Shown: positions 1-6,385, counted from the first letter of the stretch. The stretch is 7,698 nt of DNA from Christensenella sp. UBA5399 (GCA_002407725.1 DHOD01000009.1:1-7698), one strand, 5' to 3'. Notes: generated from the sequence alone by a model not told the origin. Numbers and translations are program-made.

Positions 1-758
1 TGTGCCGCGCGGCGGACATCGTGTACATGGGTTTGCACGGTGACGACGGTGAAAACGGAAAGATGCAGGCGTTTTTTGATGTGCTGGGCGTGCGTTATAC
101 CGGGTCGGGCTACCTGGGCAGCGCGCTTGCGATGCACAAGGGGGTTTCCAAGCAATTGTTCCATCAGTGTGGAATTCCCACGCCGGAAGGATGGATTTTT
201 CAGCGGGGCGAGGCGTATACGGCGGGAGAATTTGGATATCCCTGTGTGGTCAAGCCATGCAGCGGGGGATCGAGCATTGGCGTGCATCTGCCCCAGGATG
301 CGGATGCGTTTAAAGAAGCTATGGAAAGCGCGTTTCGCTACGACAGCGAAGTGCTTGTAGAAAAATATATACAGGGGCGTGAGTTTTCTGTGGGTATACT
401 GGGGGGAGAGGCGTTGCCCGCCATCGAGATCATTCCCAAGGACGGCTTTTATGATTACGAGCACAAATACCAGCCCGGTTGGACAGAGGAAGTCTGCCCT
501 GCGGATGTGGATGACGGCATTGCGCGGCGGTTGGCGGAGATGGCGCGGGCGGCGTTTGGGGCGCTGCGTATCGATGTTTATGCGCGGGGCGAGTTTATAC
601 TGGATGCGGAGGGCAACATCTATTGCCTGGAAATGAATACGCTGCCCGGCATGACGCCCACCAGCCTGCTGCCGCAGGAGGCTGCTGCTGCCGGCATTTC
701 GTACGACGCGCTTTGCGAAAAAATCATACGGCTTTCGTTGGAGAGATATAAGCGATGA
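1..758 (+). CDS. ddl: D-alanine--D-alanine ligase, 5'-truncated by window edge
   Basis: Cytosolic ATP-grasp enzyme that joins two D-alanines into the dipeptide used by MurF for peptidoglycan. The reading frame is open from base 3, so the true start lies upstream; the GTG at 21 and ATG at 27 are internal codons. Visible family signatures are the LHGDDGENG loop (33-59), YTGSG with ALAMHK (about 96-140), the SGGSSIGV ATP-binding loop (261-284, the region of the E. coli DdlB catalytic serine), and the omega-loop segment FYDYEHKY (447-470). The C-terminal EMNTLPGMT (630-656) carries the Glu/Asn metal ligands. The omega-loop ends in Lys-Tyr (Tyr codon 468-470); in known ligases this tyrosine goes with D-Ala-D-Ala synthesis, whereas phenylalanine or histidine variants make depsipeptides (Leuconostoc Ddl, VanA). 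I therefore infer a housekeeping Ddl rather than a vancomycin-resistance ligase. The N-terminal third, including the first catalytic glutamate, is outside the window. The stop overlaps the murF start, indicating one transcript. Confidence 0.95.
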   Translation, partial: CRAADIVYMGLHGDDGENGKMQAFFDVLGVRYTGSGYLGSALAMHKGVSKQLFHQCGIPTPEGWIFQRGEAYTAGEFGYPCVVKPCSGGSSIGVHLPQDADAFKEAMESAFRYDSEVLVEKYIQGREFSVGILGGEALPAIEIIPKDGFYDYEHKYQPGWTEEVCPADVDDGIARRLAEMARAAFGALRIDVYARGEFILDAEGNIYCLEMNTLPGMTPTSLLPQEAAAAGISYDALCEKIIRLSLERYKR

Positions 759-2119
759 AGAAATTTACACTGCGGCAGGCGCTGGATGCCTGCGGCGGGC
801 GGTACAGCGGCGATGAAAACTTGCTGGACATGCCGCTTGACGGTGTGGTGATCGACAGCCGGGGCAATTTGAACGGCTGCCTTTTTGTGCCCATCTGCGG
901 CGAGCGTTTTGACGGGCACGATTTTATAGACGCGGCATTTGGCGGCGGTGCGCGGTGTTGCCTGTCCGAGCGGCCGGTGCAGGGCCGCCCGCATATTTTA
1001 ACGGATTGTACGCTGGACGCCTTCCAGGCGATTGCCGCCGCGTACCGGGGCTTGTTTGACATACCTGTCATCGGCATCACAGGCAGCGTGGGCAAGACCA
1101 GCACAAAGGAAATGATTGCATCTGTGCTGGCGCAACGCATGCATGTGTTGAAAACGCAGGGAAACCTGAACAACCAGACGGGCGTGCCGCTGACGCTGCT
1201 GCGGCTGGAGGACAGCCATAATGTCGCGGTCATCGAGATGGGAACCAATCATTTTGGAGAGATTGGCGCGGTTGCAAAAATCACCCGGCCGGACTATTGT
1301 GTTTTGACGAATATCGGCGACGCGCACATAGAGAATTTTGGAGACAGGCAGGGCACATTGCGGGCAAAATCCGAAATGCTGGATCACATAGCCCCGGGCG
1401 GTGCGGTTTTTGTCAATGGGGACGACCCGCTGCTGTGTACGCTGAAGGACGCGCGGGACAATGTGGTGACTTTCGGCATATCGCGAAAAAATGATATCCA
1501 TGTGGAAGAAATTCGGCAAACGGGGCTGCAGGGGACTGACTTGACCGCCAATGCGTACGGCAAGCTGTTGCGGCTGCATGTACCCGCGCCGGGGGAATAT
1601 ATGGTGCACAACGCGCTTGCGGGTGTGGCGGCGGGCATGGCGCTCGGCATGGACATAGGCAGCATTGCGGCGGGCGTGGCAGCCTATGCGCCGGTGGGCG
1701 GCAGGATGGACATCCGGCAGGTGGATGGCCTGACCATACTCAATGATGTATACAATGCAAACCCCCAATCGGTTGCGGCGGCACTGGGCGTACTGCGTCT
1801 GGCCACCGGCCGTCGGGTCGCGATACTGGGCGACATGCGTGAGCTGGGCGACGGTGCGCAGGCGTACCACAGCGACACGGGCAGGATGGCCGCGGATGCC
1901 GCCGACCTGGTGATTGGCGTGGGGCAGTTGGCGAAAGATATTTGTGAGGGCGCGGCGGGTTGTGGCTGCACGACGGAGCACTTTGCAACGCAGGAGGACA
2001 TGATTGCGGCTTTGCCCGGGCTGCTTGCGCGGGGCGATACCGTGCTGGTCAAGGCGTCGCGCGGCATGAAGCTGGAAGATACGGTGCAGTTTTTGACGGA
2101 ACGCGCTGATTGGTTTTGA
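755..2119 (+). CDS. murF: UDP-N-acetylmuramoyl-tripeptide--D-alanyl-D-alanine ligase
   Basis: ATP-dependent Mur ligase that adds D-Ala-D-Ala to UDP-MurNAc-tripeptide, the last cytosolic step of pentapeptide synthesis. The protein has 454 residues, normal for MurF. In order: N-terminal substrate-binding domain (about 1-100, with VIDSRGNLNGCLFVP at 32-46); central ATPase domain with P-loop GITGSVGKTST (107-117), GNLNNQTGVPLTLL (136-149), EMGTNHFGEI (161-170), TNIGDAHIENFG (185-196) and AKSEML (204-209), whose lysine matches the Mur-ligase carbamylated position; and C-terminal domain with NDVYNANPQSV (330-340), ILGDMRELG (357-365) and LVKASRGMKLE (431-441). The start ATG overlaps the ddl stop in an ATGA (755-758), with Shine-Dalgarno GGAGAG at 740-745 inside ddl. 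Translational coupling with ddl is likely, fitting because Ddl makes the substrate of MurF. Nothing appears missing from the active site. The family assignment is firm. Confidence 0.97.
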   Translation: MKKFTLRQALDACGGRYSGDENLLDMPLDGVVIDSRGNLNGCLFVPICGERFDGHDFIDAAFGGGARCCLSERPVQGRPHILTDCTLDAFQAIAAAYRGLFDIPVIGITGSVGKTSTKEMIASVLAQRMHVLKTQGNLNNQTGVPLTLLRLEDSHNVAVIEMGTNHFGEIGAVAKITRPDYCVLTNIGDAHIENFGDRQGTLRAKSEMLDHIAPGGAVFVNGDDPLLCTLKDARDNVVTFGISRKNDIHVEEIRQTGLQGTDLTANAYGKLLRLHVPAPGEYMVHNALAGVAAGMALGMDIGSIAAGVAAYAPVGGRMDIRQVDGLTILNDVYNANPQSVAAALGVLRLATGRRVAILGDMRELGDGAQAYHSDTGRMAADAADLVIGVGQLAKDICEGAAGCGCTTEHFATQEDMIAALPGLLARGDTVLVKASRGMKLEDTVQFLTERADWF

Positions 2120-2148
2120 TATAGTCTTAAGTATTACACGGCTTATCC

Positions 2149-2264
2149 GGTTCATTACGCCAACACCCCAGGGTGCCCTCTCTTCCGCCTTTGGCGGAAT
2201 TCACCTTGAAAGTGTAATGAACCCCGCGCTAAAGGCGCGGAATAAAAACGTATGCGTTTTTATT
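2149..2264. repeat. Block of three abutting palindromic hairpins (possible MITE/REP-like element or structured RNA)
   Basis: Seen directly: three inverted repeats fill 116 bases with no spacer between them. The first (2149-2223) is a long compound hairpin. Its outer stem pairs GGTTCATTACGC (2149-2160) with GTGTAATGAACC (2212-2223), 12 pairs with one G-T. A middle stem pairs CAGGGTG (2169-2175) with CACCTTG (2202-2208), 7 pairs with one G-T. The apical stem pairs TTCCGCC (2183-2189) with GGCGGAA (2193-2199), all seven exact. The second hairpin (2224-2240) is CCGCGC/GCGCGG with a 5-base loop. The third (2241-2264) is AATAAAAACG/CGTTTTTATT with a 4-base loop. It lies between murF and the transporter gene and encodes no convincing protein. 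It does not read as an intrinsic terminator on either strand, since no T-run follows the GC-rich stems. I infer a dispersed palindromic element or a structured RNA; copy number cannot be judged from one window. Confidence 0.6.
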
Positions 2265-2283
2265 GGAAAATAGTATAAGAGGC

Positions 2284-2287
2284 AGGA
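2284..2287 (+). promoter_or_regulatory. Shine-Dalgarno site that decides the TTG start of the transporter gene
   Basis: AGGA (within GGCAGGAA) lies five bases before TTG 2293. The in-frame TTG at 2263 has no such site upstream: it sits inside the right arm of the AT-rich hairpin and is preceded only by that hairpin. I therefore place the start at 2293. Confidence 0.6.
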
Positions 2288-2292
2288 ACGGA

Positions 2293-3207
2293 TTGGAAGC
2301 AAAGAAAAGGGAAAATCTGGCGAAAATTGCGATGCTGGCTGCGACCATCATATGGGGCAGTTCTTTTTTGGTTGTCAAAAACACGGTGGATGTGTTCCCC
2401 CCCAACCTGCTGATTGCGTCACGGTTTACGCTGGGCTGCCTGATACTGAGCATCGTATTCCACAAGCGGTTGAAAAAAATTGACAAGGGGTACCTGGTAT
2501 CCGGACTGATCATAGGTGTTTTTCTTTACCTGGCGTTTGCGTTCCAGACAACGGGCATTCAGACGACTAACCCTGGGAAGAATGCTTTTCTGACGGCCAT
2601 TTATTGTGTTGTGGTGCCGTTTTTATTCTGGATTGTCGCCCGGCGCAAGCCGGATATTTTCAATGTCCTTGCGGCGGTGGTGTGCATTGTGGGCATCGGC
2701 CTGGTGTCGCTGACATCCAATTTTACCATCAGCCCGGGCGACGCGCTCTCACTGGTGGGCGGCGTGCTGTTTGCCTGCCACATTGTTTCCATTGCGCGGT
2801 GCGCGGAGGGGCGCGACCCTATTTTGCTGACCATCATGCAGTTTGGCGTGGCGGCTATATTGGCGTGGATCGTCAGCCTGACGACGGAAACATTCAGCGT
2901 GGCGGACATTACGCCCGAGGGCGTGGGCGGTCTGCTGTATCTGGCGGTGTTTTCCACATCCGTCGGCCTGCTGCTGCAGAATATCGGCCAAAAGTATGTG
3001 CACGCTTCGGCGGCGGCCATCATACTCAGCCTGGAATCTGTGTTCGGCGTCATTTTTTCCGTCATTTTTTATGGGGAACAGCTTACGCTGCGTCTGGTGC
3101 TGGGATTTGCGCTGATATTCCTTGCGGTCGTCATTTCAGAGACAAAGCTTTCATTTTTACGCCGCAAAAAGAAAAATCCATCACCGCAGCTTGGCGAAAT
3201 GGAGTAA
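2293..3207 (+). CDS. EamA/DMT-superfamily transporter (substrate unknown)
   Basis: Integral membrane protein of the drug/metabolite transporter superfamily, with two EamA repeats. From the chosen TTG it has 304 residues, usual for the family. Ten hydrophobic segments can be placed at roughly 11-29, 38-57, 68-88, 97-115, 122-141, 150-168, 177-196, 211-229, 238-260 and 266-283. Family-typical stretches are ATIIWGSSFLVVKN (17-30), PGKNAFLTAIYCVVVPF (94-110) and the second-repeat ASAAAIILSLESVFGV (238-253) followed by GEQLT (261-265). The tail is basic (RRKKK) and presumably cytoplasmic. An in-frame TTG at 2263 would add ten residues but lacks a ribosome binding site; the ATG at codon 14 would cut into helix 1. 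Members export or import amino acids, nucleosides and other metabolites, and nothing here identifies a substrate. It lies 173 bases after murF, past the hairpin block, and no good promoter of its own is visible, so read-through from murF is possible. Confidence 0.9.
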   Translation: MEAKKRENLAKIAMLAATIIWGSSFLVVKNTVDVFPPNLLIASRFTLGCLILSIVFHKRLKKIDKGYLVSGLIIGVFLYLAFAFQTTGIQTTNPGKNAFLTAIYCVVVPFLFWIVARRKPDIFNVLAAVVCIVGIGLVSLTSNFTISPGDALSLVGGVLFACHIVSIARCAEGRDPILLTIMQFGVAAILAWIVSLTTETFSVADITPEGVGGLLYLAVFSTSVGLLLQNIGQKYVHASAAAIILSLESVFGVIFSVIFYGEQLTLRLVLGFALIFLAVVISETKLSFLRRKKKNPSPQLGEME

Positions 3208-3298
3208 CATCAATTTCTTCTGATTGTATTTAACATCTCATAGGAATATCCGTAAACGGTTGCAAACGATGCAAGATATTCAGACAAAACCTTTCCGT
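3208..3298. other. Convergent gap with an imperfect stem-loop
   Basis: The transporter gene and the cyclase gene point at each other across 91 bases. GAATATC (3244-3250) pairs exactly with GATATTC (3275-3281). Directly inside the right arm, TGCAA (3270-3274) pairs with TTGCA (3260-3264). A nine-base bulge, CGTAAACGG (3251-3259), interrupts the left arm. The position suits a shared transcript end, but no T-run follows on either strand, so it is not a standard intrinsic terminator. No gene is visible here. Confidence 0.35.
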
Positions 3299-5152
3299 TC
3301 AACACTCGGAGGTGTCGCAGCTGGAAAGCAGGTACGCCATGCGTCCGGGCGCCCATTCCACCTCAGTTCCCGTCACGTTGGCGCTGACACCACGCGCACT
3401 GTCGCATACGTTGCTGGTGTTGATGTTGTGCGTATCATCAAGAGCCTCCAGCGGGCAGCCTTTGCAGGGCCGGTCAAGCTGGTGGTATGCGTTGAAGCAT
3501 GTGTTGCCAAGGCGCAGCTTGGGTGTGAGATTGTAGGTGTTGCGGTTGATGTACAGCAGTTCGTATGTAGCTTTGTCTATTGCATAAATATAAAAATTAC
3601 GGTATGTGCGGTCGTCCTTTTTTTGAAGCGCGCCGGGGTCGCCCGCAATCTCCAGCCGCACAAGCAGCAGGTCGATGATTCGCGCGGCAAATGTGAGCGT
3701 TTCAATCTCCTGTTTGACCCAAAGGCGCTGCCGTGCACACTCGTCGAACCCTACAAAGCCCTGGAAGTTGCCGTTTTGGCGCAGCGCGACAAGCAACACG
3801 GACACCACCCCCTGCGAAAGCAGCGTATCGCGGAACCCGCCGTCCAGCGAATTCGCGTTTGTCGCGTAAAAGATCCCCCTGTTTCGCAAATGGCCGTAAG
3901 GATCGCCCATTTTGCTGTAATCAAGCGCCTGCATATATGATTTTTCGCTGGTGATGCCGGGTGCGCACCATTCAAACGTGTTTTTGTGATACTTGCCATC
4001 GGGAGAATTTTGGAATATATAAGCCCTGCTGACGTCAAAAAACTTGCCGAGCACAGCCAGTACGGCGTTGATGGCGTCACGCGGGGATGCGGCTTCATAA
4101 AGCGCGGCATAGATGTTTTCCATGGCGCTGTTGCCGCGGAATTCCACCCTGGCCTTTTGACGGGAAGGCGCTGTGCGCCCATCGCTGTTTGCCGACGTTT
4201 CGCCATATACCGTAAACGAGTTTTTTCCATTCTGCTTGGTGGTGCAGAGCGCCTTGTCGGCCTTGCCAAAAAGCTCGCCGAACAATGCGCCGTTTTTAGG
4301 ATAACAGGCAACCCCTATGCTGAGCGAGGGGGTACAGTCGCATCCGGGATCCAGCTTGGCAGCCTCGCGCAGCAGCGTGCGCGCCTTTCGCCTGGCCATC
4401 CCATACTCGTTGATATCTTTAAGCAATACCATAAATTCGTCGCCGCCAATCCTGCCCACAACATCCTTGTTGCGAAACATGGAGGAGATCAGCGACGCAA
4501 CGGATTTCAACACCGCGTCGCCACAAAGATGGCCCAGTGTGTTGTTGACGTTTTTAAAATCGTCAATATCGATCACCATCAGCGCATGCCGTGCGTCGGG
4601 CGGGCTTTCCATCAGGATGCTCTCCACAAGCGATTCGGTTGTGGCCTTGTTATAAAGGCCGGTCAGGGAATCCCGCTGCACCTGCATCCGCAGCGACGCC
4701 ACATTGTGACGGGCATATACGATGTCGGAGATATCTGTCAAAAAAAGAGAATAATAATTGTCCCCACGGGAATCGGTCTCCAGCCGGGCGTTGCAGGATA
4801 CGGGCACAAGCGATCCATCGGCCCGAACCAACTTCAGCTGTATCTGGAACGAGCCTTCGCGATCCTGTAATTTTGGCATCAGTTCGTCACGGGATTTGCC
4901 ATACAGCATACACGCGAAGCTGCTGTGGTAGATGTCGAAAAAGCGTTTGACACGGCACCGCAATATTTTTAGCATGCTTTTGGAATAAGAAATGATTTCC
5001 ATTTCTTCGTCGGGCGCAATGCGCAGTATGCCGCTATCGGTAAAATCCAGCACCATGTCGGTTTCCCTGCGCGCGTCAAGAACCGTCCGTTCCAATCGGG
5101 CGATCTTTTCATCTAATTTATTGCCAGGTTTTGTATGTTCTGTAAATTCCAT
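3299..5152 (-). CDS. Multi-domain sensor diguanylate cyclase (PAS-like, GGDEF, GAF, PAS-like CxxCP)
   Basis: Predicted to make cyclic di-GMP from two GTP in response to an unknown signal. From the chosen start it has 617 residues, with no signal peptide or membrane helix, so it is cytosolic. Domains: a short helical N-terminus (about 10-32); a PAS-like region (about 33-145); GGDEF domain (about 157-316) with DSLTGLYN (161-168), metal-binding DIDDFK (195-200), guanine-contact Asn203 and Asp212, and an intact GGDEF (236-240); GAF-like domain (about 343-500, with GFVGFDECARQRLW at 465-478); and a C-terminal PAS-like region (about 515-617) with the PCKGCP motif (562-567). An RxxD inhibitory site (Arg227-Asp230) sits exactly five residues before GGDEF, so product feedback inhibition is expected. 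Start choice: ATG 5152-5150 has GGAAGG five bases upstream; the in-frame ATG at 5200 would add 16 residues but has no ribosome binding site. It is transcribed away from trxB. Catalytic residues look complete; the input signal is unknown. Confidence 0.93.
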   Translation of the reverse strand: MEFTEHTKPGNKLDEKIARLERTVLDARRETDMVLDFTDSGILRIAPDEEMEIISYSKSMLKILRCRVKRFFDIYHSSFACMLYGKSRDELMPKLQDREGSFQIQLKLVRADGSLVPVSCNARLETDSRGDNYYSLFLTDISDIVYARHNVASLRMQVQRDSLTGLYNKATTESLVESILMESPPDARHALMVIDIDDFKNVNNTLGHLCGDAVLKSVASLISSMFRNKDVVGRIGGDEFMVLLKDINEYGMARRKARTLLREAAKLDPGCDCTPSLSIGVACYPKNGALFGELFGKADKALCTTKQNGKNSFTVYGETSANSDGRTAPSRQKARVEFRGNSAMENIYAALYEAASPRDAINAVLAVLGKFFDVSRAYIFQNSPDGKYHKNTFEWCAPGITSEKSYMQALDYSKMGDPYGHLRNRGIFYATNANSLDGGFRDTLLSQGVVSVLLVALRQNGNFQGFVGFDECARQRLWVKQEIETLTFAARIIDLLLVRLEIAGDPGALQKKDDRTYRNFYIYAIDKATYELLYINRNTYNLTPKLRLGNTCFNAYHQLDRPCKGCPLEALDDTHNINTSNVCDSARGVSANVTGTEVEWAPGRMAYLLSSCDTSEC

Positions 5153-5157
5153 AATTG

Positions 5158-5163
5158 CCTTCC
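5158..5163 (-). promoter_or_regulatory. Shine-Dalgarno site of the diguanylate cyclase gene
   Basis: On the minus strand GGAAGG is followed by CAATT and then ATG (5152-5150), a near-ideal five-base spacing. The upstream in-frame ATG at 5200-5198 is preceded by CTCCCGC, with no purine-rich site. This supports the shorter protein. Confidence 0.7.
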
Positions 5164-5208
5164 AATTGGAGAAAAGATTTGATACAAATGTCTGCTTCAT
5201 GCGGGAGT

Positions 5209-5232
5209 AGAAAAGCGATTGGTCACTTTTCT
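5209..5232 (-). other. Leader hairpin of the cyclase transcript
   Basis: AGAAAAG (5209-5215) pairs exactly with CTTTTCT (5226-5232). After one mismatch, two more pairs close a TTGG loop (5219-5222). If the candidate promoter at 5249-5277 is used, this hairpin begins about ten bases into the minus-strand transcript. No T-run follows, so attenuation by an intrinsic terminator is not supported. A role in mRNA stability is possible. Confidence 0.35.
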
Positions 5233-5248
5233 GTTGGGTTTTAATATT

Positions 5249-5277
5249 ATTATGATAAACGGAGATTGTGATCGTAA
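5249..5277 (-). promoter_or_regulatory. Candidate sigma-A-type promoter for the cyclase gene
   Basis: On the minus strand, -35 TTACGA (5277-5272) and -10 CATAAT (5254-5249) are 17 bases apart. The -10 matches consensus in five of six positions and the -35 in only three, so an activator or weak expression is plausible. The predicted start near 5242 would give a leader of about 90 bases. Confidence 0.4.
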
Positions 5278-5280
5278 TCT
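5263..5280. promoter_or_regulatory. Imperfect 18-bp palindrome, possible operator
   Basis: AGATTGTGATCGTAATCT is centred between 5271 and 5272; seven of nine positions in each arm match the other arm's reverse complement. It covers the putative -35 box of the cyclase promoter, a usual site for repressor or activator binding. No regulator family can be named from it. Confidence 0.35.
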
Positions 5281-5384
5281 AAAAAAATCATGAATCTGTT
5301 GTAAATTTACGGTGGAACGCGTGCTGGCGATAGATATACAATAGAGGTTGGAAGTGAACATTGACGGGAAGTGCCAAACATTTT

Positions 5385-5413
5385 TTGAAATTGTTGGCGT
5401 AGTATGGTAAAAT
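5385..5413 (+). promoter_or_regulatory. Strong sigma-A-type promoter for trxB (and perhaps glmM)
   Basis: -35 TTGAAA (5385-5390), 17-base spacer, -10 TAAAAT (5408-5413), each five of six to consensus, with an extended -10 TG at 5405-5406. The predicted transcription start is near 5420, leaving a leader of about 54 bases before the trxB ATG. This is the best promoter in the window. Confidence 0.7.
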
Positions 5414-5419
5414 AATCGT

Positions 5420-5441
5420 GCATTGCCTTGTTTGGGCATGC
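5420..5441 (+). other. 5'-end hairpin of the trxB transcript
   Basis: GCAT (5420-5423) pairs with ATGC (5438-5441). After a one-base bulge, GCC (5425-5427) pairs with GGC (5435-5437), with a possible T-G closing pair. It begins almost exactly at the predicted transcription start, a placement typical of 5' stems that protect mRNA from degradation. This is inference from position only. Confidence 0.35.
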
Positions 5442-5473
5442 GGTATTTTAGCAGTGCGACAGGTGGATGAATT

Positions 5474-6385
5474 ATGCATGATCTGATCATAGCGGGAGCA
5501 GGCCCGGCGGGGCTGACCGCCGCAATTTATGCCGCAAGGGCCGGCCTTGACGCAATAACTGTTGAGCGCTCGTTTGCGGGTGGGCAGATGGCAATCAGCA
5601 ATACGATCGAAAATTACCCCGGGTACGAGAACGACACCCCCGGCGCGGCAATCGCCAACAGCATGAAGCTGCAGGCGCAGCGTCTGGGCGCGGTCATTGT
5701 GTCCGAGGACATCAAATCATTTGATATTACAGGGAAGACAAAAAAAATCGCTACATCCAAAAATGAATACGAGGCAAAAGCTATCATACTGGCGATGGGG
5801 GCGATCCCACGGCAGCTGGGCATAGAGGGTGAAAAGCGGCTTGCAGGGTCGGGGGTTTCCTATTGCGCAACATGTGACGGGGCGTTTTTTAAAGGGGCGC
5901 CAGTGGCGGTGATCGGCGGCGGCAACACCGCGGTCGAAGACGCGTTATACCTTGCCAACATTTGCTCCGAGGTGCACCTGGTGCACAGGCGCATGCAGTT
6001 TCGTGCGCAACACGCCCTAGTCGAGAAAGCAAAACAGGTCGCCAACATCACGCTGCACCTGCCGTACCTGCCGGGCGAAGTAACCGGCGAATATGCCGTG
6101 GACGGCATGACGGTCAAGCATGCGGAGACAGGCGAAACAGAACATTTTGGCGTGAACGGCGTGTTTTTCGCGGTGGGGAACATTCCCAAAACTGAGCTGG
6201 TGCAGGGCATGGTAACGTTGGATGAAGCGGGCTACATCGTATCGGACGAGGGGTGCGCGACAAGCCTTGCGGGTGTTTTTTGCGCGGGCGACATACGGAC
6301 AAAACGTCTCCGGCAGATTGTGACGGCGACTGCGGATGGCGCGGTGGCAGTGGCGGCGGCAGAGGAATATCTTTTCAGTCTTTGA
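5474..6385 (+). CDS. trxB: Thioredoxin reductase (NADPH-type)
   Basis: FAD flavoenzyme that passes electrons from NADPH to thioredoxin in the cytosol. The protein has 303 residues, slightly short of the usual 305-320 but complete. FAD-binding GAGPAGLTAAIYAARAG lies at 8-24, FAGGQM at 34-39 and ENYPG at 46-50. The redox-active CATC is at 131-134 (CATCDG). The NADPH domain has VIGGGNTAVEDALYL (146-160) and the VHRRMQFR segment (170-177), whose arginines normally contact the NADPH 2'-phosphate, so NADPH rather than ferredoxin or NADH is the likely donor. The C-terminal FAD motif is AGDIRTKRLRQ (271-281). Start ATG 5474 has AGGTGG (5461-5466) seven bases upstream. It follows its own strong promoter and is 52 bases before glmM on the same strand, so the two may be co-transcribed. 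No thioredoxin gene is adjacent in the window. Confidence 0.96.
   Translation: MHDLIIAGAGPAGLTAAIYAARAGLDAITVERSFAGGQMAISNTIENYPGYENDTPGAAIANSMKLQAQRLGAVIVSEDIKSFDITGKTKKIATSKNEYEAKAIILAMGAIPRQLGIEGEKRLAGSGVSYCATCDGAFFKGAPVAVIGGGNTAVEDALYLANICSEVHLVHRRMQFRAQHALVEKAKQVANITLHLPYLPGEVTGEYAVDGMTVKHAETGETEHFGVNGVFFAVGNIPKTELVQGMVTLDEAGYIVSDEGCATSLAGVFCAGDIRTKRLRQIVTATADGAVAVAAAEEYLFSL

Larger units (their letters stand above)
5153..5473. other. 321-base divergent intergenic control region
   Basis: AT-rich compared with the flanking genes. It holds the leader and candidate promoter of the cyclase gene on the left, the promoter and leader of trxB on the right, and several inverted repeats listed separately. 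The middle (about 5281-5384) shows only a perfect 10-bp palindrome, GTAAATTTAC at 5301-5310. I see no small gene, tRNA or recognisable riboswitch; in particular no c-di-GMP (GEMM) riboswitch core is visible. Confidence 0.6.

Noticed and set aside
1..758. Vancomycin-resistance (VanA/VanB-type D-Ala-D-Lac) ligase
   Set aside because: The omega-loop keeps the Lys-Tyr of ordinary D-Ala-D-Ala ligases, and the neighbour is murF rather than vanH or vanX.
998..2155. Long minus-strand open frame (385 codons) opposite murF
   Set aside because: It lies antisense to a clearly recognised murF and reads as low-complexity His/Arg/Gln-rich protein with no family motif, typical of a shadow frame in GC-rich coding DNA.
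2224..2264. Intrinsic terminator after murF
   Set aside because: The GC-rich stem is followed by AATAAAAA on the plus strand, not a T-run, and the T-run present is part of the next stem. On the minus strand the T-run precedes the GC stem.
2271..2279. -10-like TATAAG just before the transporter gene
   Set aside because: No matching -35 stands 16-18 bases upstream, and a start about seven bases later would fall at or beyond the ribosome site, leaving no usable leader.
3986..4870. Plus-strand open frame (294 codons) opposite the cyclase gene
   Set aside because: It overlaps the GGDEF coding sequence on the other strand and has no recognisable domain or ribosome site; it is a shadow of the real gene.
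5153..5241. c-di-GMP riboswitch in the cyclase leader
   Set aside because: I looked for the conserved GEMM core and found none; the leader shows only a simple hairpin.
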